From the NCBI RefSeq assembly GCF_000143415.4, contig NW_003314339.1, forward strand, positions 70,812 to 134,811: 64,000 nucleotides of DNA, given 5' to 3'. Under the pieces are notes generated by a model. It made no database searches and was not told where the DNA came from. It saw nothing but the letters and a program-made list of their open reading frames with translations. Below are positions 53,300 to 64,000 of the stretch, one piece after another; positions within the stretch are counted from its first letter, which is position 1; every line of letters starts with the position of its first letter. Position numbers and translations under genes: made by a program. The DNA comes from Selaginella moellendorffii (Eukaryota > Streptophyta > Lycopodiopsida > Selaginellales > Selaginellaceae).

Positions 53300-55118
53300 A
53301 TGGGATTGCGGAGAATGGCGGACAAGGTGAATCCAGCGTCTTCCTCGGCCGCCGCCGCGGAGGCGAGCAGGGATCGGCTGTGGTTCGCGAGCTGGATGCG
53401 ATGGATCCCGACCTCGCGCAGCGATGTCATCCAATCAGAGCAGCGCCTCCTGACGCTCGTCAAGTAAGATCGAAGAATCTCTGGAAATCTCTCCCTCTCC
53501 CTCTGATCGGATATTTCGATCCACAGGACGCCCTATGTCCAAGAACAGGTGAATATCGGCTCGGGGCCGCCGGGATCCAAGGTGCGCTGGTTTCGATCCG
53601 CTAGCAACCAGCCGCGATTCATCAACACGGTCACGTTTGAGAACAAGAATGCCGCGAGCGCGCCGACGCTGGTCATGGTGCACGGCTATGCCGCCTCGCA
53701 GGGTTTCTTCTTCCGGAATTTCGATGCTCTGGCGGCGCATTTCAGGATCATAGCCATGGATCAGCTCGGGTGGGGAGCTTCCAGCCGGCCGGATTTCACT
53801 TGCACCAGCACGGAAGGTATGGCTTGGAATCTGGATGGAGAGGGAGTGATTGAGAGATGAGAATTTCCTGGCTAGCTCTGGCTTTCCCACGTAGAGTTTT
53901 CTACTTAGATGGAATGTTTCTCACAAACCAGCACGGAAGGTATGGATTAGAGTGAGTGATAGATGAGAATCTCCTGGCTAGCTCTGGTTTTCCCACGTAG
54001 CTACTTTGTGACTTGGCACTTATTTTTTCTTGCGCTGATGCGTGGTTCTCTTTGTAACTAGAGACGGAGGCTTGGTTCATCGATTCCTTTGAGGAGTGGC
54101 GCAAGGCCAAGAACCTCGACAAATTCATTCTCTTAGGACACTCGTTTGGAGGCTATGTTGCCGCTCGATATGCTCTCAAAGTAAGTTACTCCCTGGATTC
54201 TTTGTTTTACGATTTTTAAACTGGGACGTGTGCGAGCAGCATCCAGAGCACGTCCAGCATCTCATTCTCGTTGGTCCAGCGGGGTTTTCCCCTGAGTCCG
54301 ATCGCTTCATACAGTTCCGATCAACGTGGAAAGGAGCTGTGGCAAACTTTTTCTGGGATTCCAACTTGACTCCTCAAGCAATAATACGGTAAGGTCTTTT
54401 CTCGCTTGTTTGTAGCCATCGCAAGCTTATCTCTTGCACTCTTGCACTGGACAGGAGTCTTGGCCCATGGGGTCCCAATTTGGTCCGCAGATACACCGGT
54501 GCGCGTTTTGGAACCTATGCATCCGGAAACATTCTAAATGAGCAAGAGTCGACACTACTTTCAGGTCTGAAAACCGCCTCCGGGTAGATCTCGTATCGTT
54601 ATAACTCATTCTCGTGTTTGTGTCTTTCGCAGATTACATCTATCACACACTGGCAGGGAGAGCAAGTGGCGAGCTGTGCTTGAAATATATATTCAAGTTT
54701 GGAGCGTTTGCAAGATCCCCACTCCAAGAAAGGTGTGGTTTGTTTACTCGAAAAGATCCAAGGCTGATGTTCTTGGTTCCTCCCAGTGCTCCCCATTGGA
54801 AAGTTCCCACCTCGTTTATCTATGGCGTGGACGACTGGATGGACTACAAAGGCGGGATAGAAGCCAGCAAGCGAATGAAAGTGCCAAGCGAAGTTATCCG
54901 CGTGAGAAAGGTAAGCTTGACAAACTTGTGATTTCGCGATTGGCTTGAAACGTTGTGGTGTGATTTGCGCGCAGGGAGGACACTTTGTTTTCTTGGACAA
55001 TGCCGTCGCGTTCCATGCGGCTGTGTTGTATAGCTGCAGGAAGCATCTTCCGGAGACCACGGAAAAGGAGGCCAAGGACGATGGAGATTTCTTTCCAGCG
55101 TTCTCGTCTTTCGACTAG
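53300..55118 (+). CDS. CGI-58/ABHD5-like alpha/beta hydrolase
   Basis: Eight exons (53300-53463, 53527-53816, 54062-54180, 54240-54388, 54455-54564, 54633-54732, 54787-54910, 54975-55118) give about 399 residues. Hydrolase features in order: [13 protein letters not shown] (oxyanion region), [15 protein letters not shown], the nucleophile elbow [51 protein letters not shown], and [19 protein letters not shown], which carries both the His and an HX4D motif (HFVFLD). This matches plant CGI-58 (At4g24160-type), a regulator of lipid homeostasis with acyltransferase, lipase or phospholipase activities reported. The frame is open upstream to 53189, but the ATG at 53300 is taken as start. Intact. Confidence 0.9.
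53808..54005 (+). repeat. Tandem duplication spanning exon 2 end and intron 2
   Basis: CCAGCACGGAAGGTATGG occurs at about 53805 and again at about 53927. The following GATGAGAAT..TCCTGGCTAGCTCTGG..TTTCCCACGTAG block is also repeated. The second copy includes a duplicate of the 5' splice site. Confidence 0.85.
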
Positions 55119-55225
55119 AAAGTGAAAAATGCGAAGCATGTAAACTATACATATCTATACAAGAAAAACTCTCACAAAAGGATATAGTTTCGCTGTAAAG
55201 GAGAAAGAAATCGAATACCTTGTTT

Positions 55226-58200
55226 CTACGTTCCATCCGAAAGGATTTGCAAGACTCGGTGCCGCAAACACTCGATCGCCTGAGGCGAGGTGTTTGCCCA
55301 GCGCGAAACTAATGCAGCAGGCTTGGATAAGTGGTGATACGCGCTGGAGCTGAGCTTGGACGAGTAAATCGTGAGATTTGTGGCCTCCGCAACCCACATT
55401 TGGTTCCTCTCGTCCGGGTGTTGCTTCACGAGGTTGCAAAATCCAACCTGGTTGACAATTGACAACCCAGAATCACACAAAACTCACCGAACTTAAATGC
55501 TCAAAAGCTTACCACTGTGTTGGAGTAGGCAGACTCGAACCGTAAGAAAGAGTCCTCTGAGGCCGAGAAGTCGATGGCCAGTAATGCTGCTTCTCCCTCT
55601 TGCATTGAGCCGTCCGATACAAACACCCACTGCCTCAAGCGATCGCCGCTCTTGTAAACTTCACCCACAAATATGACTAGAGCAGCAGCGTCGAATTCAC
55701 TGCAATCCAACGCAAACTCGTCAAATGGAAAACAAAGAGAAGCGTGTGTACCTGTAGGCTCGAAGTTCCACTAGACTCGAGAGCTGTAATCCTTGACGAG
55801 GAGTGAACTCGAATCTGGAAAGACTATCCAGCGTCAGGAAATACAAAGCGAAAGGAGCATTACATACGTAAACCCTTTGGAGGATATTTTTCGCCATCTT
55901 GACGACTTGTTGGCGCTTAGGAGACGATTCCCCGCTCGGGATTGCGGTGCCGGCTTCAAATTCGAAACCACGTAAGCAGCTCCTTCTACCAATTCCCTGG
56001 TCTACAAACAAAGATTAAACAATCAATAGTGAAAGAATGCACATACCAGAGTATCGCTTGGGTTCCAAATCATGATGGAACCATTTGAGCTCGCGACGTC
56101 AATAAAGTTAGATTGGAGTCCAGTGACGCCAATTTTCAGAAATGGAGTAACATCCCTGGAATGAAGGTTAGCATGTTCAAGAGCTTTCTGCACATGTTTC
56201 TCCACAGCAGCCTGGCTCGAACACTACAAGAAGCGCGCTTAGAGAACAAGGCATGCATTAAAGCTTACGAGCCTACCAGTTTCCTCGCTTGATAAGCCGA
56301 AAGAGCCGCGTGATCCTCGCTTGTCATGTCCGCCATCACCACTTCAGGATCAGAAGCACACTCCAGAAGCTGGTACAACTTTGCTCCTTCATGAAACCTT
56401 TCATCTTCGTTGAAAGCCTCGGCGTCACTTTGGAAATTAGCCATCACGTCTTCTGCAATATTTGCTCTTCTGCAAAAACTAGAGTCAGCAATAGAAAGAA
56501 TGCATTTACATGTTCCAACCTTTGCTCGAAGTTCACCTGCGCGGCGTTCTCTGCTCTTGTAGTTCTGACTACAAACATCCCGTCTTTCAGCCTGTGCCAA
56601 ATTAAAAAGAAAATCAATATACGAACAAAGAGCATTATGCTTACTTTTCTCTATAAAGAAGCGGATATATCCGCGTAATAGCTATGCAAGTTGAAGAAAC
56701 AATTCCACCGTCAGCTTTGATACATCTAAACGCCAATGGTAGAGGACGCTGCCTGCCTGGAATTGCCAAGGATTGCGCTTGGTCAACATAACCAGTAACA
56801 AAGGAAATCAGTCAAAGAACTTACGAGCTCCCAACGGATCTGCCCAGTGTGCTCTGTAAGTACCATTGATGTGCACAGCCAAATAGGCGACGCTAAAAGC
56901 CTGAAGAGAAAGATAAAGCAAACAGTTAATGGAAGAGAAAAAAGAAACACCACACCTCGAGAGGGGGAAGACCACCAATTGCGCCGGTTAGCGAAGCGCC
57001 AGATATCTGAAAAGAGGTGGCACTCAAGAATTTGAGGTGCTTAAGCCGGTTACCTGCAATTTTTGTCCAACAAAAACCTTTCCTGCTTTCAGCTGTTTTG
57101 ATAGAGGTGCGTCCAATGCAGCATTCAGGCAATACCTGGATCAAGAGCTGAAATATGAGGTTAGATGGCACTATTACCTACATGTTCTCTTACCATCCAT
57201 CAGTAACTTCCACTAGACAGCGTTCATTTCTTTCTTCACCCGTCTTCCGCACGGCCGAAATGCACAGAATCATCGTGTGTGCCGCCGAAGCATCTCTTTC
57301 ACAAATTTTCCTTAAGACTGATCGGTGTCCATTTTCGATTTCCTTCACATACCTGCGACAAACACACGGTCGCTAGAGGTTTAAGTGCAGAACAAACACA
57401 ACATACCGGTACTTCAACTCGCGAAGGACGTTACGTAAGCAAAGAAATCCTCGGGCTTTTCGAGGATATGAACGTTGTTGCGATGCGAGTTTCCAAACGA
57501 TCCATCTATAGTGATTTTCCACCCATCTGGCAAGAACACGAGCTAAGTTTTGCACGAAGAATCAAAATCATAAAAAGCTTACTCGTTGGTAGCCAAATGC
57601 GGTTTCGCACCGGCTTCCAAAAGCATGTTTCGAAGCTCAGAGGCACCAGCCTTCCCGCACAGCAGTTTCATCTTGTAATCCCTGGCAGTATCCGATGTCA
57701 TGCATAGGATCTCCTTTGGTACAAACACCAAGTGCTTTACAGGATGAAAAGTTCGTCAGTCTTGTTATGACGGCGTTCGACATACCTTGTCAGCTTGATG
57801 AGGCAGGTGCTGAAAATATTCCCGCAACTTCACTCGAGGTGGCAACCGGAATCCTTTCTCACGACCAATTGCATTGAGCTCAATGGCCATCCGATTCGCA
57901 GGAGCACGGGGCTTGTTTCCATCAATCTCACTCAAAGGCAAAAGCGTGCGCGTGTCCGTGGAGCTTCCATCTTTCGGCAGCTGGAAACGCTTGACGGATG
58001 CCAAAGCCATTGGAGAAGTAAATCTACATCCAAGAACAAAAGAATTCTTCAACGAAACAACAGAGAGAAAGAAAAACAAAAAGAGAGAAAACCCACCGAC
58101 GTCGCGGCTGCTTGAATGGTGGCACTGAAGCAGGCAACCTCGAGAGACCTCCACGAAAGCCTGGAGTGGAAAATCCTTTGAGCTTTGATGCATCGTCTCG

Positions 58201-58773
58201 ATTGCTCTCTGCGCCACCAAGTAGCGACCTTGCCTTGTTGAGCGCCGTGGAAGAGATTGGAACACTCTTTCCATTAGCTGTCTGGAACAAAGCGTTTGCT
58301 CCTCCCCCTGGCGATAAAAATCCCAATGCTGGTTCTTCCACATTCGATCTCTTCTTGCTCGGAGTGGCAGCATCTTCGTTGCCGAGTAGGGCCAATGCTC
58401 TCTTCATCGCGGCGCCAGATACCTGGACCGATTTCCCTGTTCCAGTTTGGAACAGCGATGCCTGCGGCGCCGCCGAGATCGTGGCACGCATGCCGCTGGT
58501 ACCCCTCTCAAGAACATCGATATTTCGATCAAGCTCCTCCTCCTCGCCGCGAGCTCGAGAAATCACACCTGGAGGGCTGACATCGGCGAGCTCGCGGTCG
58601 AAATCCTCCTTCGCTCGACGATCTTGAGCTTGGCGAGCCAAACCTGGAACGCTGAAATCCCCGAGCTCGTTCTCTTGCCGTGAATCGAGCACCCAGGCGC
58701 TGCTGGCGCGGATCGTCCCGCAAGGATCCAGAGAATGGCCGCGCACTCGCCAGGAGGGAATCCTCCCTTCCAT
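55226..58773 (-). CDS. BRCA2: BRCA2 homologue
   Basis: A multi-exon minus-strand gene with many ~50-60-bp introns. Exon 1 (58773-58097) carries two BRC repeats: residues ~106-131 (SLFQTGTGKSVQVSGAAMKR) and ~161-186 (ALFQTANGKSVPISSTALNK). The C-terminal DNA-binding region follows in order: FRLPPRVKLREYFQHLPHQ, VPKEILCMTSDTARDYKMKL, WVENHYRWIVWKLASQQRSY, QKLQISGASLTGAIGG, DGMFVVRTTRAENAAQVNFE, MTSEDHAALSAYQARK, ERDVTPFL-type HSRDVTPFLKIGVTGL, and VGFCNLVKQHPDERNQMWVA in the last exon, stop at 55228-55226. BRCA2 loads RAD51 on ssDNA in homologous recombination. A start at 58773 is preferred because the frame's upstream extension overlaps the divergent XTH start. The N-terminus before the BRC repeats is short. 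Confidence 0.9.
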
Positions 58774-58817
58774 CGATCCGCGCTTCCAAAACCTAGGGCT
58801 CTTTCTCTCACCACAAA
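58774..58817. promoter_or_regulatory. 44-bp gap between divergent start codons
   Basis: The BRCA2 ATG (58773, minus) and the XTH ATG (58818, plus) are 44 bp apart, with ACCTAGGGC and a CT-rich stretch between. Both 5' UTRs or promoters must overlap the neighbouring coding region unless upstream non-coding exons exist. Confidence 0.5.
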
Positions 58818-59808
58818 ATGGCGGCATTTCTTCACAGGAGAAAGAAGAAGAAGGTCATGGTAGCTCTTCTCGTCGCCGCCATAGCCATTCTAGTGATCGG
58901 CGGCAGTGTAGGCGCGGCTAGGCGCGCAAGATCCTCCTCCTCCTCCTCGTCTTCCTCCTCGGCGTCTTCCTTCTCTGGCAACTACGATATTACCTGGGCG
59001 CCGGATCACGTCGACGTGATCGGCCATGGCCAGGAGGTCGATCTGAGGCTCGATCGCTCCTCCGGCGCTGGATTTGGATCCAAGAACAGGTTCTTGTTTG
59101 GGCAGCTGGGCCTCCAGATCAAGCTCGTACCCTACGATTCGTCCGGCACGATCGTGGCTTACATGGTAAGAGATTTTCACCATGGCGATCGATCCTCTCT
59201 TCGTTGTGGCAGCTCTCCTCGCTCACGGACGATCGCGACGAGCTGGATTTCGAGTTCTTGGGGAATTCCACTGGCCAGTCCTACACACTCCAGACGAATC
59301 TCTTCGTGAGCGGCAAGGGAAAGCGCGAGCAGCGATTTAAGCTCTGGTTTGATCCCACTGCCGACTTCCATTTCTACTCGTTCGTCTGGAATCCTTTCCA
59401 AGTAATGTGAGTTGTGAGAGTTCTTGAAGTGAGTTCTTTGATCGAATGCTAGCTCTTTCCAGATTCATGGTGGACGACATTCCAGTCCGGGTCTTCAAGA
59501 ACACCACGGATCCATACCCGAGCACGAAACCCATGGGAATCTACACGAACATCTGGGGCTCCTCCTCAGTGGACTGGGATCACGCTCCATTCGTAGCGTC
59601 CTACCGAGGATTTACCATCGACGCTTGCCAATACTCCGAGACTTCTCCAGATGATTGTCACGACACTAACAGCCAAAGGTGGTGGAGCTCACTCGAATGG
59701 AACGATCAGCTCCAAGGAAATCTCTCATTCGTCCGGCGCAACTATATGATCGACGACTACTGTAGCGCGTACGAATCGCCACCTCTCGAATGTACGACAA
59801 ACTCGTAA
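58818..59808 (+). CDS. Xyloglucan endotransglucosylase/hydrolase (GH16)
   Basis: Three exons (58818-59165, 59213-59406, 59463-59808) join in frame to about 295 residues. A lysine-rich start (RRKKKK) precedes a hydrophobic segment ([20 protein letters not shown]) and a poly-Ser run, more like a signal anchor than a plain leader. The GH16 core has [20 protein letters not shown] and the catalytic motif DELDFEFLG (nucleophile and acid/base Glu), followed by the N-glycosylation site NST. The end has the XTH C-terminal domain ([20 protein letters not shown]). XTHs cut and rejoin xyloglucan in the wall. Intact. Confidence 0.9.
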
Positions 59809-60023
59809 CTTGGATCATCGCTATGATCCAAGCGTTTTCCACGAATCCAAGGTAAGCACCGACACTCTAGCTCTGATACTAACACCTGGATTGCACAGCG
59901 CGATCAATCTTACACGAAAGCTTTTATCTGACTGAATGGAGTACTAGTAGACAAACGAGCAAGCACAAAAAGTGATATCAACCAGATCGAGCTCGAACGA
60001 GAGAATGGTACGTAGTTCTTGTT
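59809..60023. terminator. Convergent 3' intergenic region
   Basis: 215 bp between the XTH stop and the LEA stop (convergent genes). It presumably holds both 3' UTRs. No canonical polyadenylation signal stands out. Confidence 0.3.
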
Positions 60024-61361
60024 CTACAGTTCGTCGCGCGAAGCTTTCAACTTCTCGCCCAACTCGCCCGTGGCCTTCGACGCGGCCTCCTTGGCGGACT
60101 CGTATTGAGACTTTGCCTTCTCGCTACCACTCTTGCTCGCAGCCTCGGACTTCTCATTCACAGCCTGCTTCGCGGCATCCGCTTTTTCCTGAGCTTTCTT
60201 CGCAGCGTCACTTCCCTGCTCTGTTGTCTTCTTGGTGGATTCTCTCGCTTGATCCTTGACCTTCTTGGCCGATTCACTCGCTTGATCCTTGGCCTTCTTG
60301 GCGGACTCACTCGTTTGATCTTTGGCATTCTTGGTGGTCTCACTCGCTTGATCTTTGGCTTCCTTGGCTTTCTTGGTGGCCTCGCTCCCCTGTTCTTTGG
60401 CCGATCCAGTGAGCCCCTCGGCCTTCTCCTTCGCGTAATTGGTTCCACTGCCGATCGAGTCTTTGGCGCTCTTGAGCTTCTCACTCGCCTCGCTGCTTGC
60501 TCGCTCGGTCACCTCCTTGATCTTCTCGCCAGTCGCGCTGGTCTTCTCCTTGGCAGCCTTTGCGGCATCCTCGGCCTGCTTCTGAGCGGCATCCTTGGCA
60601 TCCGCCACTTTCTCTTGGGCTTGCCCGGCAGTGCTCCCAGCCTTGTGCTTTGCCTCGGCTGCCACGCGCTGGGCCTCGCTCGAGAGATCTTCAAACTTTC
60701 CACTGGCGCTTCTGGCGGCTTCTTTCGCAGTACCTTGGGCTTTCTCACTTCCGCTCTTGACAGTCTCCTTGGTTTTCTCCTGGGCTTTGTTCGCGTTTTG
60801 CTTTCCTCCTGCATGGAATGGATCGCGATGGGCGTTAGAAAGAAAAAGCAATCTTAGAACCTGAGACTGTCTGCGTGATCTTCTCTTTCACTGCATGCAG
60901 ATGCTCGCTGGCTTTGTGAAGAACATCGTTTACAATGTTCTTACCTTCTTCGTAAGGCTCGGACACCTTGCGAGCTAAATCATCCGCCACATTCTTCATG
61001 GCTTCGTTTTGCTCGGCGGCCTCCCTGAAGATCAAACCAAGCACACGGATCAATCATCTCGAATCAATAAAAACCACGCTAGCCATCGCTTAAGAACCAA
61101 AGCTACGATGGAAATATCGAAATATTTCAAAGAAACTTACTTCGATCCAGTCTCGGCGAACGAATGAACCTTCTCGCGCGCCCAATCCGTCCACGTTTGC
61201 CCCTCATCGGCGGCCTCCTCCACCTTCTGTTGCTGCTTGTTCTTGACATCGTTCACGCCCTCCCACGCCTTGTCGCTCGTTTCTTTGGCGGTGCCCAGCG
61301 CCTGCGCCACGATCGCCGCCAATGCCAGCAGCAGCAGCAACGCAATCCCGATCCTCTCCAT
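60024..61361 (-). CDS. LEA protein (11-mer repeat type) with signal peptide and RDEL
   Basis: Three exons (61361-61141, 61024-60861, 60808-60024) give 389 residues. Residues 1-23 are a clean signal peptide (MERIGIALLLLLALAAIVAQ). The rest is Ala/Lys/Glu-rich with degenerate 11-residue LEA repeats, for example AKEKAEGLTGS, TKKAKEAKDQA and SAKKAKDQASE, predicted to be disordered or amphipathic helix. The protein ends ASRDEL, a K/RDEL-type ER-retrieval signal. LEA proteins of this class protect membranes and proteins in drying cells. The targeting signals point to the ER lumen. Long ORFs on the opposite strand (60105-60857) are shadows of the repeat composition. Confidence 0.9.
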
Positions 61362-61615
61362 CTCCTATCGATAGATCAAACCTGTGAATCTCTCCTCTGT
61401 CACACACACTCCTCTCAATCAAACCCTCGCCAATGCTCGAATCACAAATCCTTGCAAGATTGTTTTCATCCTTCCTTCCATCGAATAAAAACCACCAGGG
61501 CCGAGCCCTGCATGTAGACACGTGGCGGGCGGTGGACGCCCCAGGTAGCGCTGCCACGCGTCACACTGCAGGGTCAACAACCTTGACAAGTGTAGCCTTC
61601 CGGGCACAGTGCTAA

Positions 61616-64000
61616 TTATCCTTGCTGGATAACCAACGGCCTGGATGCGTTCATCTTTTGCCATGCAAGAGCCACCCATGCAATCACTTGGAGGCTCAAG
61701 AGCCGCAGCTCCACTTCCAGCCTTTGGACTAAAACACTGACGTACGACCAAAAATTCGATCCTCCTTCGCGCAGCTGGAGTCTCGCTAGTGCTCGAGAGG
61801 ATTCCCTCCCGACAATCACGTAAGTGTTCACTGGAGCTCCCTGGATTTCAATCGAAAACTTATCAGTCTCATCACGCTCTAGCGAATTCAATCATACCAG
61901 TGCTCTATCCACAGTTCGCAAGCAATCGTTCGTCTTGAGTAGCATCAACACAACTCGAGGAAGCCTTCGCAGGAGCTCCGAGAGCTCCATGACGTATTGC
62001 GAGGCGTACATCTGCAAGTATTCCATACAAGTTAAGGCATTGAGCTTGAAGAGTGAAAACATCCTACCTGAATCTCTTCGCGTCCCTCCTCCGATGGTGG
62101 GACGTTTAAGTGATCTATAGAGCTCTCGACCACACGACTCCACGGCCGCATTGTGAGTACTCCAGCAAAAAGTACGTACAAATCTCCAGCTCCCAGTCCT
62201 AAGCTGTGCTCTTTGATCTTCTGAGCATCAGCAAAAACAAGAGCCTGCGAGACAATATATCATCGTAAGTTTTGACTTCAAATGAAGCTTCCGAACCTTC
62301 CAAAGTCCAGCGTAGTGTGCTCGTATAGATGGTTCGAGCGTTTTGTACATTCCATGATCCAGCAAAACAAGCTGAGGTCGTTTCCTCTGTCCTACATCGC
62401 ATTAAATTTTATAAGAAACTCTTAGAGATGTTCTAGCTTACCAAGTATACCACCTCCGCTCGGAGCTACTCTAACGAGTAAATTAGCTGCATGGGGATCG
62501 CAATGCACAAAGCCATGGCGAAAAATCATGTGTGCAAATGCCTCGCTTATCTAACAAAGCACCATATGAATAAGTTTACCAAAAGCAAGTCCGAATCCTA
62601 CCAGTTTAGCAACATCGTTGGGCCGGAGATCAAGGTTCTTGATTCCCTCCACCGACGTGACTTTGATTCCGTCGATAAACTCCATTGTTAACAGCTTAGA
62701 GGTACTCAGCTCCAAGTGAACTTCGGGAACAGAGATAAATGGCACAATACGCGGCGAGAGTTTTTTAAAATTGTCCATGCACATTCTGGCATTCTCAATT
62801 TCATTGTTGAAGTCGAGTTCCTGCATTCAGCGTAAGTTTCCAGCCAAAAATGTCGAAAAACTTTGTAGGCTTTTACCTTTGGAAGACTTTCCTTCACCTC
62901 GTCCAAGAGCCACCTGAAATACCAAAAACTCTGTTAGATCAAGGTGCAAACGTAAAAGCGGAATGATTCCGAGGTAGAAATGCAAAATGCAGAAATGCAG
63001 CGCTCGAGAGGCTGAAGTACCGGTAATCAAAAGATGGAAACAACCAGTAAACCAAATTAACAACAAAACCAACTGTAGCTGTATCAGCAGCTGCTGAGTC
63101 CGTGAGATGCATGTGTTGCACCTGTGACGAAAAAGTGAAACAGGAAAAAAAAAAAAGGAAAATAATTGTCTCTACTTGCTCCACAGTATCCAAGCATACC
63201 TTGACCGCAACTTTCTTCCCGTCGTGTGTTTTAGCCACATGAACTTGAGCCAGAGACGCACTTGCAAATGGCTCAGGATCAAACTCCACGAAAACCTGTG
63301 ATCCAAAGATAAAAAAAAGAAAAGAAATCGACTGAAAGGCAAGGAAAAAACACGTATTTACCTCGTGAGGGAGACGACCAAGTTCCGACTTGAAAACATC
63401 GCACACCCGTTCATACGAAGAAACGGGACACTTATCAAGCAGAGAATCTTGCATCACTTTGACGTACTCGGGAGGAATAAGATACTCCTGAAACGCAAGA
63501 TAAAATCGTATCACGCAAAAGACCCAGAAAAAACTCACCAATTGCCCCAAGTGCTGCCCAAGCTTGATGTAAATTCCACCGTTCTTGAAACAAAGAGCTT
63601 GGAGGCGATTGGCACATCTTAAGTGAACTTCATGCTTGGCGAGAGTCTTCTCTAAGCTGCCCTCTTCAAGTCCCCACAAAGAGTACTTATAATCTACTCA
63701 AACGAGCAATTCAACACCGAAGGAACTTAGAACACTGATAATTCGCACCTGCGACAATGGCCGAGGCTGTAGCCACATCCCGAGCAAGACGAAGAGGCAC
63801 AGTCCACAGCAATTTCAGGCGGCGCTGCCGATCGCCATCGCCAGTGAGCGCCCAAGCCAGCGCCAGCGTCCCGATCCCTCCCAAGCTCGCAGACCCTACT
63901 TTGATCCATTTGCTCCTGGCGCCGGCGTCCGAGGACGAGAACGATGCTCCTTTCCGCGAGCGCAGCAAGACCAGAGGCTCAATCGCCTTGCGCGCCCACC
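61616..64000 (-). CDS. ABC1/UbiB-family atypical kinase (ADCK1-like), 5' partial
   Basis: The gene runs off the right edge, and no ATG is in the window (the frame reads RKAIEPLVLLRSRKGASF at the edge). Exons in order give SASLGGIGTLALAWALTG (membrane segment), NGGIYIKLGQHLGQL (KxGQ motif), VKVMQDSLLDKCPVSSYERV, FASASLAQVHVA (Ala-rich loop), GKKVAVKVQH (ATP-site Lys), LTMEFIDGIKVT, FVHCDPHAANLLVRV (catalytic loop), LVLLDHGMYKTLEPSIR, MRPWSRVVESSIDHL and LLKTNDCLRTVDRALGAP, ending at 61616. This is the ADCK1-type branch of ABC1 kinases, expected in mitochondria or chloroplasts. The family supports coenzyme Q/prenyl-lipid metabolism and membrane homeostasis. It appears intact. Confidence 0.88.

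Noticed and set aside
58112-58627. 171-codon plus-strand ORF
   Set aside because: It is antisense to BRCA2 exon 1, which carries the BRC repeats.
60105-60857. 250-codon Leu-rich ORF on the plus strand
   Set aside because: It is the antisense shadow of the Ala/Lys/Glu-rich LEA exon 3, which has proper splice sites, leader and RDEL end.

Overview
The window is nuclear DNA of a land plant. A Selaginella-type lycophyte is the best guess, by inference: genes are densely packed with introns mostly 40-65 bp long, the PPR gene has no introns, and the gene set is plant-specific (H2A.Z, XTH, dirigent, PPR, pathogen-related protein, LEA, CGI-58-like). A 100-N scaffold gap lies at 20096-20195. The left two thirds is repeat-rich with decayed genes. 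The right quarter (49.5-64 kb) is a compact run of mostly intact genes.

1-9672: nested retroelements. A minus-strand LTR element (992-8482; LTRs 992-2711 and 6822-8482; tRNA-iMet-type primer site beside the right LTR) sits inside the 3' LTR of an older plus-strand element of the same family (58-991 plus 8483-9202). The target duplication is GCTCT/GCTCC. A third, older LTR fragment follows (9207-9672). The 4.1 kb internal region codes for nothing recognisable. It is a nearly unbroken chain of short perfect hairpins whose stems change in a compensatory way between two paralogous modules. This is the strongest candidate here for an undescribed structured element. The LTRs carry 6-bp/12-bp minisatellites that create long spurious ORFs in many frames.

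9.7-36 kb: AT-rich repeats; a frameshifted lectin-like gene (12.4 kb); an apparently intact pathogen-related/SnoaL-like gene (13.6-14.5 kb); a MITE; a second lectin-like copy broken by one stop (20.7 kb); an intronless PPR gene (22.1 kb); and decayed genes. The decayed genes are a Crinkler/RHS-like NTPase-nuclease, a possible SAC3-like fragment, a DDX31/RH17-like DEAD-box helicase, an acyl-CoA oxidase N-terminus and a 2OG-Fe(II) oxygenase. Several keep introns, so they arose by DNA-level duplication.

36-49.4 kb: a dead Ty1/copia element, LINE remnants, a third lectin-like pseudogene, an M16 peptidase-like gene, a dirigent gene with a truncated tandem copy, and a retroelement gag fragment.

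49.5-64 kb: an intact lectin-like gene; a calponin-homology/transmembrane/LysM protein; H2A.Z; a CGI-58-like hydrolase; BRCA2; an XTH; a LEA protein with a signal peptide and C-terminal RDEL; and an ABC1/ADCK1-like kinase running off the right edge. Two divergent pairs (H2A.Z/CGI-58 and BRCA2/XTH) share very short promoters. The genes do not form one pathway. The recurrent local theme is a small family of secreted proteins that fuse an unrecognised N-terminal domain to a GNA-type lectin domain, spread together with LINE fragments.
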